Shown here one piece after another: positions 13,849 to 27,000 of a stretch of 64,000 nt of DNA; the first letter of the stretch is position 1, and the number at the start of each line of letters is the position of its first letter. Location: the NCBI GenBank assembly GCA_029207755.1, contig JARCOQ010000016.1, forward strand, positions 10,693,307-10,757,306. The letters run 5' to 3'. Origin of the DNA: Chamaea fasciata. Its lineage: Eukaryota; Chordata; Aves; Passeriformes; Sylviidae. A model generated the notes under the pieces. It was given only the letters and a program-made list of their open reading frames with translations. It searched no databases and was not told the DNA's origin. The position numbers and the translations under genes were made by a program.

Positions 13849-14953
13849 ATGCACAGAACACGATTTCTGTCTCCCAGTCCAGTTGGTGTTTTCTAAGCAT
13901 CATAAATCTGTCTTCTTGCTGCTGGAGCCAGCAAGAAATCACACCTCACTGTGTCAGTCTCCAGTTGGTCTCTTGTCCTGATTTAAGCAAAACCATGCAG
14001 CTGATGTTACTGTATGGGAATGCAAACGTTAACACCTCATCTATGATGCTGCTGGTGGTTCTGCAATCATTAATCTAATGAAACTGGTAATAACTCTTGG
14101 GGATGTGGTTCTGGGTGAAATCTCAGCTCTACCAGAGACATGCTGTGCAGCCTGTCCGTTCAGGCAGTGATTTGTCATCTGCAGGATGGAGGCACCTGGA
14201 ATGAGATGACTCCTGGAAAAACTAAATGCTCTTTCTTGGTGGGGAGCAGACTGGGAAGGGTTTGTTGATGGAGTTGCACACACAGCACCTCACCAGCAGC
14301 CCTAGGGCAGGGAAGGGCAGGCGTGGCCTTAGCAGGAGAACCTACAAAGCCTGAAGGCTCCTTGACAAACCTGACTGGGCACCTTGCAGCCGGGTGTGTC
14401 AGCACCTTTCCAGCAATGTGAGATGTTCCTCCAGGTGGTTTCACTGTGCTCATTCTCATTCTCACTCTCAGAGAGGAGCTGAGGAAGAGCAGCCAGCAGA
14501 GAGGCAGGAGGTTTCTGCTGGCGGGAAAGGGGCTCCCAGTAATTTGCCCCCTTTCCAAGTAAGCCTTGGGAAGGTTTACTCCTGTCTGAGGGTGATGCAC
14601 CCTGATGTCCATGGTGGCACCTTCCCAGTGCTTGGGCAGGGATGTGCCCCACCCTGGGGGTATCTGAATGTGGTGGGGGCCAGCAGGGGCCCAAGCTGCC
14701 AAAGCAACACCCCAGGGACACAGAGCCACAGCCCTGCTCTGTCAAACAACACACCATTTTGTTGTCTTTATGGCTGGAGGCTTTCATGAGAACATGCAGT
14801 TTTTGTCTGCACTCCAGCAAGAGGAAGAAGGATGCTTATAATCTGGTGCTGGAGAAATTGGCTGAGAATCAGAGCTCTGTGCCAGCCCCCTTTGCTCTCC
14901 CAGAATCTGCAGCAGAGATGCCTGGGAGCATTTCTTAACCGTTCTTTTTGCCA

Positions 14954-14954
<1 letters not shown>

Positions 14955-14996
<42 letters not shown>
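14955..14996. repeat. Uninterrupted poly(A) tract, 42 nt
   Basis: Forty-two consecutive A bases follow 'ctttttgccac'. No AATAAA or recognisable retroposed coding sequence lies directly upstream and no target-site duplication was noticed, so it is listed as a homopolymer rather than the tail of a retrocopy. Confidence 0.9.
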
Positions 14997-14999
<3 letters not shown>

Positions 15000-15639
15000 G
15001 CTAAGTCAAAACCTAAACAGTTTGCAAACTAAAGTTGATTTTGATGAACCTTCGGATTTTAATGTGTTTGGGGGAGAAGTTCCATTGTTGACAGAACACC
15101 TTCTCTCGGCTGCGCTGGTGAACAGGCTGGAAAATGAGTCAGAATGTGAAGGCTTAATTACTTCAGGCCTAGCATGTAAAAAACCCCAAAACCAATAGGG
15201 CTGAATTCTGTGAAGGCAACATTTCCATAGACGCCAAATAATTTATTGAGAGATCATAAGATGTTGGTCTTTCATCCACACAGGAAGAGCATTTTATATT
15301 TTAAAATCTCTTCAGGGGAAGAGAACCATTCCTGGCTTGTCTGTAAGCAGGAATTCCTTCCAGACAGGCCCCCAGAGGTGTTTGTGTGAGCCGGGCAGGC
15401 TCTGAGAGGGACCAGGAGCTGATTTCAGGCTGGCAGCCCTTTGTGCCCAGAGGTCCCACTGCCCAGCACACCTGGGCCAGGAGCCTTGCCCAGGGGCACC
15501 TTCCCAGGCAGCCCCTGTGGATGTGGAGAGATTTAATGGGCAGAGATCCAGCTCCCTTGCTCTGTGCTTGCCCTTTCCTCTCTGCCCAGGCTGGCACGGG
15601 GTGAGTGATGGTGCCAGCCCTGGGAGCTCCCCAGGAGAT

Positions 15640-15960
15640 CTGTCCAGCTACTGAGCCCTGTTTTAGCTGTTGCCTCCTCAGAGGCCTCCCGGGATGATGC
15701 TGGTTATCCCGCTGGTTTTATGCACTTCCGAGGGGGCAGAGGGAGGAAAGTTTATGGCTGCGTTTATGAGGAGCTTGAGATTATCTGCATACGCTAGAAA
15801 AATCACAGAGGCTGTATAAAAAAGGGAAAGTGCCATCCCTCGGCAAGCGGAGTGAATTGGTATTAGCCTGCAGTCAAAGAGGATCTTAAATTATTGTTGT
15901 CTTTTTGTATTGCTGTACAGTAGTTTAAAGATAAAAGCCATCTGGGAAGAGTTGAGATAA
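15640..15960. other. Candidate conserved non-coding element with TATA-like motif
   Basis: This unique, low-repeat stretch contains TATAAAAAAG at 15815-15824 and retains CpGs (ttccgag, tacgcta, ctcggcaagcgg) in an AT-rich setting, which often marks constrained sequence. No initiator or coding exon was recognised downstream. Confidence 0.3.
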
Positions 15961-18900
15961 GTTGTGGGGGGAGCCAGCCGAGCTCAGAGCTCAGACACTG
16001 ACTGCAGCGTGCTTGAATGAACCCACTGCCTGTGAGGGTTTGTGCTTCACCTCTCTGGGCTCAGGACCATGGAGCTGCAACACCCAGGGGGGTAAATCCT
16101 TCCTGGGCTCTTCAGCCTCTTCCCCACAGCTGCCTCTGCAGATCCTGCTGGCTGCACCTGCCTGTTGCAGACACCTGCTCATGAAGCAGCTCTGGCTATA
16201 AATTCACTTGCTGTCCTTGGTGTGTGTTATCACTGCTCCTTCCCCAAAACAGAAGCTGCAAGCCCCAAGCTGGCTTGTCCCCACGTCTCTGTTGCCTGTG
16301 ACATCTTCTCCATCACTGGCACACATCAGATGAGGTGTTTGTTCCTTCTCTCCCAGCACTGAGGCATGTGGCTGGGCGTGTGGTGAGTCTCTCTAGCTGT
16401 CCTCGGGCACAGGGGGCACAGCTGAGGTCTCACCCAGTAGAGGAAGGGGGGCTGCAGGGCCCCATCCCAGCTGATTGTGGGGGTGCAGGGGAGGCCTCTG
16501 CCTGCCCCAGTGCTCCCTGCGGTAAGGCTAACAGAGGGAGAAGACCTCAAATCAGCTGGCCCCTGCCTGGGTTGGTAATTTAAACATGGGTTTATTAGAA
16601 ATAATTAATTTAGCCTGCAGCAGAATGGCGCAGGGAGAGCAGCAGGAGCTGGCATGTGGTGGGAAGGGGAGATGGTGGTGCCTGTGCTGGGGAGCCAGCA
16701 GTGCCAGTCTCACTGGCAGCCCCTCTCCCCTGCTCCCCTCTCCCCTGCTGCCGCCACCCACGGCTCAGTCCCACAGGATGCTCTGGGGGCATTGCTGCAG
16801 GCTGTGGTCACTGCCTGAACATACAATGGCCCTTTGGCCCTTTCCTGGGAGGAGGAGGGGGTTTCTGGGAGCTGTGCCCCGAGCAGGGAGTGTGCTGGGC
16901 CCATGATGCCAGAGCAGCTCCACCAGCCAGGTGCGATGGCAGCCTCAGGGAGCGGCCGGCAGGGACAGGACACTGCGGCAGAAATCACCTGCTGGGGATG
17001 TTGGGAGGGCAGCAGTGGAAAACCCAGGGCTCCTCTGCCAGGGCACAGCCTGGGTGGCAGCAGTGCTGGCTGCTGAGCCCCTGGCAGCTGGGCAGTGGGG
17101 GCACGGGGAGCACAGACTGGGCACTCAGAGCAATCCAGAGCTCTCTGCTTTCCAGACTGTCCAGGAGGGAAACCCACCGGGAGCAGCCCCAGGCGAGGTG
17201 CTGGGGCGATGGTGGGCACAGCGGGCACACTGTGCTGCCGTGGGGCTGGGGGCTGGTAATCTGCCCTCCTGGCAGGCGTGGAGGCATTACTGTAATCTAG
17301 TCTGCAGGAGATAAAAGCTCAGCGAGCTTTGTGGAGTCAGACAAGGATAAGCACCGACAAAGTCTGGAATGTTTTTTCAAATGATAATGGCTCTCCTTAA
17401 TAAAATGCCAAACACAACAGTGGGCAGGGCTGAGAGCAGCGGCAGCTGAGGCTTCATGGCCATCCGGAGCATGGCCACCCCAGCCCGGGAGCCAGCCACA
17501 GGCCGGCTGGTGGCAGGGGCTTGTAGCTGGCCATAACATTGACCTGGCAGCCCAGAGCATCGCCCAGCTCCACCTCAGCCAGCAGCACCCACTGACCCAA
17601 CGCTCCAGCAGAGCCCACTCCCTCCCTGCAGGAGCTGGGAGCAGCAGCCCACTCCACGGGCAGTGCCAGGACTGCCCCTGATGCTGCCGTGGGATGGACA
17701 GTGCTGGGAGGGACTTCTGACCTGTGCCAGCCTTGCTGGGATGGTGTCACTGCCTGGGCACCAGCTGGAACACAGCTGGAACACAACTGGGGCTGGAACA
17801 CAGCTCAAATCCAGCTCAGGACGGGCGCAGAGCAAGGGAGTCTGAGAAACTATTGCTGATTCCCCAACGGCCTCAAAATCTCTCTTTGTGTGGTGCTGCT
17901 TTTTGAATTGCTGCATTCACACAGCAGCTTGAGGGGAGTGATAAGGCTCATGAATATGGAAATTTTTCTCAGATGGGGGAAGGGGGTTTGCTGGGACCCA
18001 GGGTGCTTTCCTGAAGCGCTCCTATCCTGCCTTTCCTGGAGCACCATGTGCTCCGAGGAGCGATGTGTGAAGCAGCCCCCGGTGCTCACACCCACCCTGG
18101 CTCTTGGAGCCAGCACAGCCCTGGACCAGGGGCCCAGGGAAGGGCGTGGGGGAGCTCTGTGAGGATAACGAGACATTTCCTGTGCCTGTGTACAGACACC
18201 CGGTTTTCCAGCAGCCACTGTGGGACTGGGATGCAGCCCGTGCTCTGCAGGAACAGGCTCATTCGATTCAGCACGCGCTGTCCCCGCCGGCAGCACAGCC
18301 CAGCCCAGCATCGTGCTGTTTGCCCAGTGCAAATGGCTTTCCCGTTTCTTGGCTTTGAGCACTCCTCTCCCTGCTAATCTGCCTGCCAGTTCGAAGCCAA
18401 ACTTCCCCTTGCTCCTTGCAGCCATCTGCATGCAGCCAGAGCTCAGAATAGACGTGCAGGAGCCCTGCTGCTGACGGGGCTCTCTGTGCCCCCAGCCACG
18501 GCATGGCTGCATGACTTGGTGTGTGCTGGGAGCCCCCACCAGTGCTGGCCGGGTTTAGCTGTGCCCAGGTCCTCTGATGGCCCCAGGGCTCAGTGTCAAG
18601 AGCACCCAGTGCCATGGGGCTCAGCGTCCCAGTCCCCAGAGCCCTTCAGTGCCGTGGTGCCCCCAGTCCTGTGTGGGGACAGTCACCACCCTGGGGCACG
18701 GGGCTCAGCATGGCTCCTTGTGCTGCTGTCCCCTGCCGCCGCTCCAGCCTGCCCTGCACACATCCACTGCTTATTGATCGCTCTAAAATCTTTAAAGATT
18801 AACTTCTGGGAACAAATATGACATCTTTATGGAGAGGCAGAACAAGCTGCTTTAGCATTCGGGTGGCTGCTCTGCTGCACGGAGACATCTGTTTGCACCA

Positions 18901-20889
18901 GAGCAAATGATCTGTCAGCGTTCAGGGGCGCGTCCTGCAGCAGCTGCTCCCCTTGATGGCAGGAACAGGTAACCTTGGCATCCCTGCAGCTGCACAAGTT
19001 CCACTCCTCACACTTGTTACTACACCTAGTTGCTGGCATATGCTGTGAAACCAGCCAGTGTTTTCACAGTGTTCAGCCTCCAGGGTAAAGCCAGGTGGGT
19101 CATGGCCTTCCGGAAGCTTGGAGGGAGCAGCTGGCAGCAGCTGAATACATCCCAAATTCTTTGCCACAGCTGGAGAGAGCTTTTCTTGTGGCCACAATGG
19201 CAGAGCACACCTGGGAGCAGGGGACTCTGGCTCCCCAGGGGTACAGGCACCACGCTGAAGGACAGCAGAGTTTCCACGGTTATTCTGCTGCAGGAGGATA
19301 ACCTGCTGCAAAGAAATAACTCTCCTGGTGCAAAGCCCAGCCTGTGGCAGGGCAGCAGACTGTGTGAATGAAGGCACCTTTACCCAGAGCACTGAATCAT
19401 CATTAGAAATCACTCAATGATGTCAGGAAGAGCAAGTCACATATTGGGTCATCCTGCTCATCTCACTAGCCAGCATTTGTGCATTCCCTCTGGGGTATTT
19501 GCCAGGGATCTCTGATCCATCTCGTGCCATGGAGTTTTCCTCTTTTCCCTAGGATGGCAATTTCCTGATTAACATGGTTTGCTTCCAGAAAACTTTCTCC
19601 AATATTCAGTCTGTGTTTTCCTTATGTTAATTTCTTGCCTTTAAAGCACCTGATTAATAACTCTGTTTATGCCACTCGAATATTTGCAGGCCATTGCCAT
19701 TGATGCAGGGACACTTAATAGAATAGAGATGTCTGTAGATCTAATTGCTTGATGAAAGGATGAAGAACATCCTCTGTTCCCCTGGCTTCTGTAGAACCAG
19801 CAAATGTTTCTGTGGTCTGACAGTGTTGCAGTTGATGATCCCCTGGGCTGGCTTCAGCTTTCTGGTCACCCTTGTGACCCACTTCTGCAGGTTCCTTGTC
19901 CCAGGAAATACTGCTTCCACAATGCAATCCAGAAACGGGACAGGGTTTCCATGCGGATTTTTACTGACTTGCAAATTAGGGTAAAAACCCCCAGGGAAGA
20001 TGCCCAACAGTGAGTGCCTGGGTGGTCCAGGCTCCTTGGCCCCACTGTCCAGGTGTGTGTGCATTTGACACTCCTTACCTATCGTTGAACCCTTCAGTTC
20101 TGTCTCTGTTTCCCCAGCTCTGGCTGTTGTTTTTCCTCCCTGGCACGTGGCAGTTCCTCCTCCATAGACACGTAACACTGCCTATCCTGAGGCAGCAGCT
20201 GACATCCAGCCCGATGTGCATTTCCCAGTCATCCCAGTTTTCCTGTTGCTATGCTGAAGCCAAACTCCCTGTGCAGCCCAGGGTGCCAGCTGGGCAATGC
20301 TGGCACCTGAGCCTGGAGATCAGTGTGGCTCCCTGCTGCTGCCCAGGCCTCTCCTCCATGGAGCAGCTTGCAGGAGCTCCGTTCCCCTCCTCGGCTGAGA
20401 CTTCGGCAGCCTCAAAGTAAAAAGAGGTTCCAAAAGGTGTTCTGACCCCCTGCAAGGCTCCCCAGACTGCTTGAGTGGAAGGAAAGGATCCATTAATGTT
20501 TGCCTTCATTTCTGTTTATCAAAGAGAAAAAAAGCTTTTGTCAAGCATCAAAGTGGGGATTCAGGACACAAAGCAACTGCTTTGCTGTGAGCTCCTGAGG
20601 AACCTGAGGAAGGAAAACACTTGTTCAAAATTCCCCACTCAACTGGTGAATCTGAAACCCCCAGTTTGTTAAAAGAAGCGGATCAAGAAATTCCCTGTCT
20701 GCTGTAAGCCTCTCTGGAGCCTGGACCTCCATCCAGGTCTGAAATCCTGGGCAACAAGGATGCTGGCACTGCACCCTGTGGGGATTTGGAACTCCAGGCT
20801 GGGCTGAGGCTGGAGCTGGAGCCAGAGCCAGCTGTGCACAGAGCCCTCAGACAGACCAGAAAGCCCCAAACAGGCTGAAGCAGCTGCAA

Positions 20890-21270
20890 GGGAAATGTAA
20901 AATAAACATGTGGCCTGACGTCCGGATGTGCAGTTTATTTTAAAAGCTAATAACTCCAGATAATTGATAGTGGAGTGCAGTATTTTCCATGCGTTGGATT
21001 ACGAGCGTCTGTCGCTCACCACAAGCTGTAACCTTGAGCTATGAGACATTATTGGCAGTATTTAACACAAATCTGTTTTCCATCATTGTCAAATCCCACT
21101 TCAATATGCACCACAGGAAGAAAGCCGAATGCTAAATTGATTTCTTTAATGGGAAGTGTTCTTCAGGAGATACCGACCTGTGTGGAGATGCATTAATAGG
21201 ATTACAATGGAACCTTTTTATTTTGCTTCATTTTTAATGGAGGTTTCCTGTCCTGACACACCTGTGAGAT
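20890..21270. other. Candidate conserved non-coding element
   Basis: AT-rich unique sequence with scattered retained CpGs (ctgacgtccgg, atgcgttgg, tacgagcgtctgtcgctc) and homeodomain-like cores. It has no repeats and no plausible coding frame. Composition resembles vertebrate enhancer elements found in long introns of this kind. Confidence 0.35.
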
Positions 21271-22517
21271 GCTGCTTGGCCATAGACATGGCAAGTAAAG
21301 GCAAGGCAGAGTACCACGAGGAGACTGTCTGTCTGTCTCTGGAGATGTAGCGCCTGAATGTGGGGCTGTTACTGGAAACAGCGGCATTCATCAAACACCA
21401 AAGGGGAGCTCACAGGCACTGCTGACTGGGATAAGGTGCTGCATCCTGCTGCCACCTGAGAGCACCCAGGACATCACTCCTTCTCCTGCCCCAGCAGCCC
21501 TTGGGAGGACCTGGAGAAGCATCTGGAGAGAAGCAGAAGAAAAGGGAGTTCAGACTCAGCATGGAGCTGGGTGTGGAATCCAGGGGCTCAGCACAGGCTG
21601 TGCTCAGCCTGTCCCAGGGCTGGTGCTGAGTCCGGGCAGCCAGGGGCCGGAGCAGCGGAATCGGCAGCGCTGGCCACCGTCCCCACAGGCACCGGGTGAT
21701 CAGTCCGGGGGTTGTTGGTGCCAGGCAGGCAGGAGGAAGGTTTGCCTTCTCCAGGAGAGTGGGAGTTCTGTAAACGACAAGGTAATTACCTTACTTCAGC
21801 ATAAACTGATTGACAGGGACCTAATTGACTGTTAAGAGCCCCATGAACTGCTCTCACATCCTCCTCCTGACATTGCTTGAGCTGAGGCTTGGTTGGGAGT
21901 CCCAAGCCCGGGCAGCTGAAACCTCGCAGCTCTTCGGGGGCTCTGTCCAGTGGGATGAGGAGCCGGGAGCTACGACCCCCCCGCAGGGCTGGTGGTGGTG
22001 CCACAACCTTTGCACAGCAGGTTCACCTGGCAGCCGCTGACCCAGACATAGCTGGGCACACGACAGTGCCACGTTAAAATGTCTGTGGCAGAGCTGTGGG
22101 CCACTGCAAGGTTGTTTTAAAGTCTGACTGGCAGAGCTGAACCTTTCTTTGTGATATGCTGAGGATTTATGTCTGTAAATATTGAGGGGATGTGGAGGAG
22201 GTGTGATAAGTAACGGGGCTGTGCAGGGCAGACCCTCCACAGGCAGGTTTGCTCCTCACAGCTGCCCTGCAGGGCTGGATGCTGCTGCCCAGCTGAGGGG
22301 CTCAGTGTCAGCAGGGGCTGGCATGCAGGGCTGCACTGAAGGATGCTGTTCAGGCAGTGAAGAGCCACCAACCATTTAAAAAACAAGGCTTTGTAGATTT
22401 ACAGGAGCACATTACATGTTTCCAAAGGCAGTATGGTGTGCTCTGGAGCTAATTTGAAGGAAGGTTTTGGATTCAGAGACAATGCTGTTCTGGCATACCC
22501 TGACAGTAAGTGATGCT

Positions 22518-22531
22518 GTTGCCGTGACAAC
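22518..22531. promoter_or_regulatory. X-box/RFX-like site
   Basis: GTTGCCGTGACAAC differs from the RFX consensus by one base in the right half-site. It stands alone in intronic sequence. Confidence 0.35.
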
Positions 22532-23907
22532 TCCCCAAATCTTCCATTCTCAAGACCCACCTGGATCTCCAGCTGCTCTGGGAGTGCACAGGGCAGGCTA
22601 GTGCTGCACCCCCTCTCCCTGGGCACCTGCCTTTGGCTTTGGTCAGCAGGACTCATCCCCCTGGCCCTGAGCTCCAGCCCATCAGGCACTCACACTGCTC
22701 TGCTGCAGCTGCCCCACTTCTCTGCTGCCTGCACAGCACTGGGCCCTGGGTAGGTATAAACAAGGTGCCACTGTGATGGATAAGAAAATCACAGCATCAG
22801 TTAGAGTGGATTATAGCTTTTTCTCCCCTGACAGGAAGGAGATGTCTCTCCATACATGCCTGAGGTTGCTCAGTGGCAGGACCACTTCATCCGTCACTGC
22901 TGGTCCCCAGGCGCTCCTCAGCCAGAGATGCATTTGGTCGGAAATGCATTCACGTGGGCTGAGGCTTTTAAGGTGATCAGAGCTGATGGAGACCACACTG
23001 CTCGGAGTTCTGTCTCAGGCAAGAAAGTTGTCCTGCTGCCTCCAAAGGACCATGTCCCTTCAAGCTGCAGAAGGCACAGCAAATATGGAGAGTCTGGAAA
23101 AGCCCCAGGTGACAGGGGGAAAAGTGACTTTGCCCCAGGCAGCATGTGTGCCCAGCCCATGCAGCTGGGATGCAGTGTGAGCACCTGCCTGTGGGCAGCC
23201 CTGATAGATTCAGACTGAGCATCACCAGCTGGAGCCAGGGCAGCTGGGCCTGCCTTAGAGTGAGGTGTTTGTGATGGGCCAGATAACACAGAAACATCTA
23301 AAGGGGTTACTTGCGATGCCGAGGGTGTTGGGTGTGCTTCAGCTTTGTCCTGTGCTCAGCACACCCATGAAAGGCAGAGCTGCCAAGTGTCCTGTGTAGT
23401 AGAGACCCTGTAGGGCGAGGGGGTCACACGGGAGCAGCACTGAGCCTAGGCTGGGGTGCTTGTTCCTGGCAATGTGAGCAGGTTTCCCGGCAGAGGCTGT
23501 GCAGGGAGAGCAGTGCAGCAGCACACAGCCGTGCCGGAGACATCCCTCCTCGCCGTGCACCGGCGACACTGGGGCCTCTGGGCTCCGGGAGGATGTCCTC
23601 CTGGTGGGTGGGAGCGCTCTGAGGGGCACAGGCCGTGCAGCATTTGCTGGGAGCGCATCGGAGTGCATCGCCTGTCAAGCAGCATTGATCCGGGTCTGTC
23701 TTATCTGAACGAGCCGTGGCCCCGAGCGAGCGCCAGGAAGACATTCCACTTAACAAGCGCAATTAGGGCTGTGACAGTGGCAGGAGAGGAGCTCGGCAGT
23801 GGTGATTAATGTCCTCACACCTCTGTGTGCTGCAGTGGGGCTGCACGGCTGCCTCTGGTGCAGGATGGACTGACCCCACCCCTGCTTACCTGCAACACCT
23901 ATTTGCT

Positions 23908-23929
23908 GGAAACTTTCCGGAAACTTTCC
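23908..23929. repeat. Tandem pair of a perfect 11-bp palindrome
   Basis: GGAAACTTTCC is its own reverse complement around the central base and occurs twice head to tail. Each copy resembles an NF-kappaB half-site pair (GGRNNNYYCC form). The pair lies about 75 bp upstream of the hairpin and CCGGGG repeat. Confidence 0.85.
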
Positions 23930-24001
23930 AGTACAAAGGAGAAACATTACCTCTAGGAAAGTCTGTGGAAATGCGGTGTTTGCTGCTGGAACCAGACCTG
24001 T

Positions 24002-24029
24002 TGATGTTTTCCCTGGCAGGAAAACATCA
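24002..24029. repeat. Perfect inverted repeat, 11-bp arms, 6-nt loop
   Basis: Arms TGATGTTTTCC and GGAAAACATCA are exact reverse complements separated by CTGGCA. In RNA or single-stranded DNA they would form a stable hairpin. It ends four bases before the CCGGGG repeat. Confidence 0.92.
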
Positions 24030-24033
24030 GGAG

Positions 24034-24063
24034 CCGGGGCCGGGGCCGGGGCCGGGGCCGGGG
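24034..24063. repeat. (CCGGGG)5 hexanucleotide repeat (GGGGCC type)
   Basis: Five perfect copies of CCGGGG give five runs of four G on the + strand separated by CC, satisfying the G-quadruplex rule. In one frame it reads Gly-Ala dipeptides, in another Gly-Pro. Confidence 0.95.
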
Positions 24064-27000
24064 CATTGACATGGTGCTGCCCTGCAGTGACAGTGCCAGG
24101 GTGGCACTGGGGTGTGGTGTGCCACAGCGGCTGCCTGGGGCAGGGCAGGGCACAGGTGCCACTGTCAGCTGGAACCGAGCCACTCACGTTACAGATCTCT
24201 TTCCTGCTGAGGCTGTGCCCCTTTTCCTTCCGTGTAACCTGGAGCTTCTCCCAGCCGCCCAGCCCAGGCTCTCTGCAGGTCGTGCTGGTGCTCCCAGTGC
24301 TGGACCCTGCTGCTGGTGAGTGCCAGAGATTTCACTGTCTGTTTGCCAGTGGAGGTGGGGATAAACATTATTATTTTGCACAGCAATTGGTGGCAGTAAT
24401 TGGTGTAGCAAGGAGATCACCATGTGAGGAAAGAGGAGTGAAGAGGTTTCAGGAAGCGGGATGCTTGGGGGCCAAGACAGGGTGTTTGAGTGCCGTGAAT
24501 CAGAGCTCTGTGGCCAGGAACCCACCTGGTGTGAGGAGGCTGCTGGCTGGGGGCTGTGGCTGCCCTGAGCAGCCAGAGCAGAGCAGTGCCAGCCCCTGTG
24601 ATGGCAGGTGCCCAGCACGGTTGGCACCCGCCGCAGGCAATGGCGGGCGGAAGCTTTCCCTCCCACGGCACCATACGGGAAGGCTTCTGTCACTGTGCCA
24701 CCGCAGAGACAGGAATTTAAAAGTGTGACAAGGCAGGTTCCTCTGAACTGCCTCCAAATACCCTCCTAAGAATAGTATCTCCCTCCAGAAGGGTGGCTGG
24801 CTCCAGGCTCTCGTCTCCCTGCGCTCCCAGCACTCCAGCCCTCCTCCTGCCAACCTGCAGGCTGTGACCAGCTGCTGGGATCGATGTGTGAGGGGCAGGG
24901 TGGGATTTAGGACTCACACAGACAGCACAGATCTTCTTCTGCAACGTAATTCTGCACTCCACCTGCACAAAAGCAGAAGTCCTGGATTTTTTCCCCAGCT
25001 CCTTCCCCTGTTAATAGCAGGCCCTCTGCTCTGCCTGTGATGGCTGGGCACAGCAGCTTTACCAGGTGATGAACCTGGCTCAGTGAAGCCAGACTTTGTG
25101 TCAAACACAGTAATGTTCCCCAAGCACAGCCCCAGCAGTGCACAGCCTGATGGCAGCCACGCAGCTCCCAGGGCAGAGCCCCCGTGTCCCACCAGCTCAG
25201 ATGCAGCACATCTGGTGTGTGTGGCACGGCAGAGGGGGAAAGAAGCTGGCAGGGGCTTCCTCCCTGTTTGCCTTCCACTGCAGACATTTACCTTTGAAGC
25301 AATGTGCTGGAAGGTTTCCTTGCTGATTAAAAAGCCCGGCATTAGTATGCAGATGAAAACACAATCGCCCTAGATGAGGCTTCCTGGGCAGGAGTGGAAG
25401 TCCAGGATTTAATCTAGCCTGATCTTGGACATGGTTTAAACTCCTCAAAACAAGAGCACATAACCTGCTGCAAAGGTTTAATTTCAATAAACCTCCCTGC
25501 CAACAGGCTCCAGCAGCCTCTGTTTGCCTTTGCAGTGATGGTCAGCAGAGGTGAAGTGCCTGGCATTGGTCCCTGCACTCCGTGCTGCTGCAGCAGCCCC
25601 CAGGCGCTGCCAGGACAGGTCCTGGCATCCCTCCATGCCCCTGAGCTGTGCTGCTTCACTCCAGCACCTGGCTGAACCTGTTCCTCTGAAGTGCACTGGT
25701 CTGAGCCTTCAGCTGGCTGCACCTGGGCCACTGGTGGTGGCTGGACCCTCTCCCAGGACTGTGGTGATGAGCAGGTGAGCTTACTGCTGCTGTTCAGGGA
25801 CTGAGACCTCTCTCCTGTCCACCTATTGCTCATGGGGAAGCCCTGCTTCATGGTCTCCCTGTACCTTTGCAGGACCCCCACAGCTGTCCATGGGACCAGG
25901 ACAGCTCCAGCCATGCTGGAGTTCACCCCTCCAAGCTGTAATATTTATTCATAACAAACTCATTGTCATCTCTGTGCCAGGTTCTGGAATTTCTTCTGCC
26001 AAATCCTGCATGCGTCCCTTTGATAGAGAGGCCGAAGCTGTGGAAGTGCCAGCTAAGCCCCAGGTTTTGATCAGAATTTGCAGAAGTTCAGATTGCCTTG
26101 TTTCCAGGGGAGCCATGGGGAAGCACGGGGGGCTGCTCTCAGCAGCTCTCAGGGATGGCACCTGGGAGCAGCAGAGGCCAGTGCAGTCAGGCTGTTCCTG
26201 GGCAGCAGGAGCAGGGCAGGCAGAGAGGGAATGTCACTGGACTGGAGACCAGCTGCCTTCATCAGCGAGCATTAATTAGTCTCTGTGTTAAAGCCTCCGT
26301 CCGTAGCAGCTGTGCACAGGAGCTGTGAGGACAGGAAAAATTCTTCAGCAAGAACAAGCAGTGAGACTGTGGGTTCTCAGACCTTCCCTCCAGAGCTGGA
26401 AAGTCTTCACACCAGGAGCACCAGCCAAGAATTGCTGGCAATGCCAGGCAGCCGAGCACAGCCCTCGCTGCTCCATCCTTGTGCATAAATTACCTCCGGG
26501 CTCTGAGCTAAACAAAGGGCCCTGAAATAATTCTGCATTTTAATAAAGTCAGCATTCGTGCCACTGTCGTCCTTACAGAAAGAGAATTTGCATTTCCTTC
26601 TGCCAGCTCACCCCACACAGCCCGCTGGCACTGAGGCTGTGCACTTGCCTGTGTTCCCACCAAGGACGACATTAAGATTTTGTTTCTTAATCACTGTGAC
26701 ACCAGAAACAGGGTAGAACTGCCCAAAGCCCCAGACTAGAGAGCACACCAATATCTCCAAAGCGCTCCAGTGTGCAAGGGTGTCTGAAAAGCAGCGCTCT
26801 CCAGAGCATTTGTGCCAGTGTCTGTGATCTCCCTGTGTCCCCCTGGATCCCTGTGGGCAGGCTCACACCCCATGGATCTGGGAGCCGGGGAGGAAGGGCT
26901 GCGGCTTGTACTGCTGATCTGTGTTCCTGTAAAATCTGGAAAGAAACAAACTGCAGTTTCTCCCTCCCAAAGGGAAGGGATCCCCTGGGCTTACAGTCTG

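Noticed and set aside
14832..15032. Processed pseudogene ending in the 42-nt poly(A)
   Set aside because: No recognisable protein or AATAAA lies upstream of the tract and no target-site duplication was seen, so a homopolymer is the simpler reading.
15815..15824. TATAAAAAAG as a real core promoter
   Set aside because: No initiator, coding exon or CpG context accompanies it. AT-rich introns contain such strings by chance, so it is kept only as a note in the candidate element.
18385..18405. Possible tRNA B-box (agttcgaagcc)
   Set aside because: No matching A-box or cloverleaf arms were found around it.
24034..24063. Identity with the C9orf72 locus
   Set aside because: Only the hexamer motif is shared. 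Surrounding sequence and the neighbouring gene differ.
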